From Ridgeia piscesae (taxonomy: Eukaryota > Annelida > Polychaeta > Sabellida > Siboglinidae), in NCBI GenBank assembly GCA_025642075.2, contig JAODUO010000112.1:438501-502500 (forward strand): a stretch of DNA of 64,000 nucleotides, written 5' to 3'. The number at the start of each line of letters is the position of its first letter. Positions within the stretch are counted from its first letter, which is position 1. Made by a program: the position numbers and the translations under genes. Of this stretch, positions 63,989-64,000 are shown in pieces. Under the pieces are notes generated by a model. It was not told the origin of the DNA, did no database searches, and saw only the letters and a list, made by a program, of their open reading frames with translations.

Positions 63989-64000
63989 CTTTTCTTGTTT

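Larger units (their letters stand above)
61455..63990 (+). repeat. Tandem segmental repeat carrying tRNA-Cys (3 units)
   Basis: Units at about 61455-61915, 62470-62955 and 63725 onward share GTCAAAGTCACTGARGCRTG, the tRNA and, in the first two, a 3' flank with TATCACYGTGATRATT. Unit 1 is followed by a TA tract and a SINE, unit 2 by the CCAG array. Unit 3 has about 60 extra bases before its tRNA. Confidence 0.8.

Overview
The window is animal nuclear DNA, AT-rich and dense in repeats. Multi-exon genes have GT-AG introns, and the repeats include LINE, Penelope-like and SINE remnants, many dinucleotide microsatellites and dispersed tRNA-Cys genes. A FOXRED2 gene, chitin-binding (CBM14) exons and intron minisatellites point to a marine invertebrate. 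Splice-site-containing intron minisatellites have been described in amphioxus (from memory), but I cannot fix the taxon from this sequence alone.

Layout. About 0.67-53.5 kb is a very large head-to-head inverted duplication. The left arm (about 0.67-20.9 kb) carries a minus-strand FOXRED2-like gene (exons from 18.47 kb down to 2.57 kb). The right arm (about 30.0-53.5 kb) carries its plus-strand twin (32.52-50.99 kb). Both genes have nine coding exons with matching splice phases. The right gene sums to 1845 coding bases (614 residues). The left gene sums to 1847 because one base is missing in exon 7, so its frame is broken there. The 9.1 kb spacer (20.9-30.0 kb) holds no recognisable gene, only repeats and retroelement scraps. 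One dispersed repeat of about 1 kb occurs at both outer ends and again in the spacer.

The most striking feature is in the introns. In both paralogs, introns 2, 6 and 8 contain minisatellites (57, 57 and about 52 bp units) that run up to the 3' splice site. In introns 2 and 6 each unit contains a copy of that splice acceptor, so the authentic acceptor is the last of about 23 to 82 look-alikes. Exons 1-4 of the paralogs are nearly identical, but exon 5 is only about 61% identical in protein at unchanged length.

The right arm's intron 8 was enlarged by insertions: a broken LINE with a TTAA-flanked MITE nested in it, and a 2.5 kb element with terminal arms of CCATGGTCGACC-type repeats that contains a second MITE. 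Right of the duplication (53.5-64 kb) are a Penelope-independent retroelement scrap, microsatellites, the 3' part of a minus-strand gene with three tandem chitin-binding domains (four phase-compatible exons), and three identical tRNA-Cys(GCA) genes in a tandem segmental repeat interrupted by a SINE, a TA tract and a CCAG/ACAG array.

FOXRED2 (ERFAD) is known in vertebrates as an ER-lumenal FAD oxidoreductase of ER-associated degradation. Both copies here have a signal peptide and dinucleotide-binding motifs but end before the position of the vertebrate ER-retention signal. All boundaries and copy numbers were read by eye.
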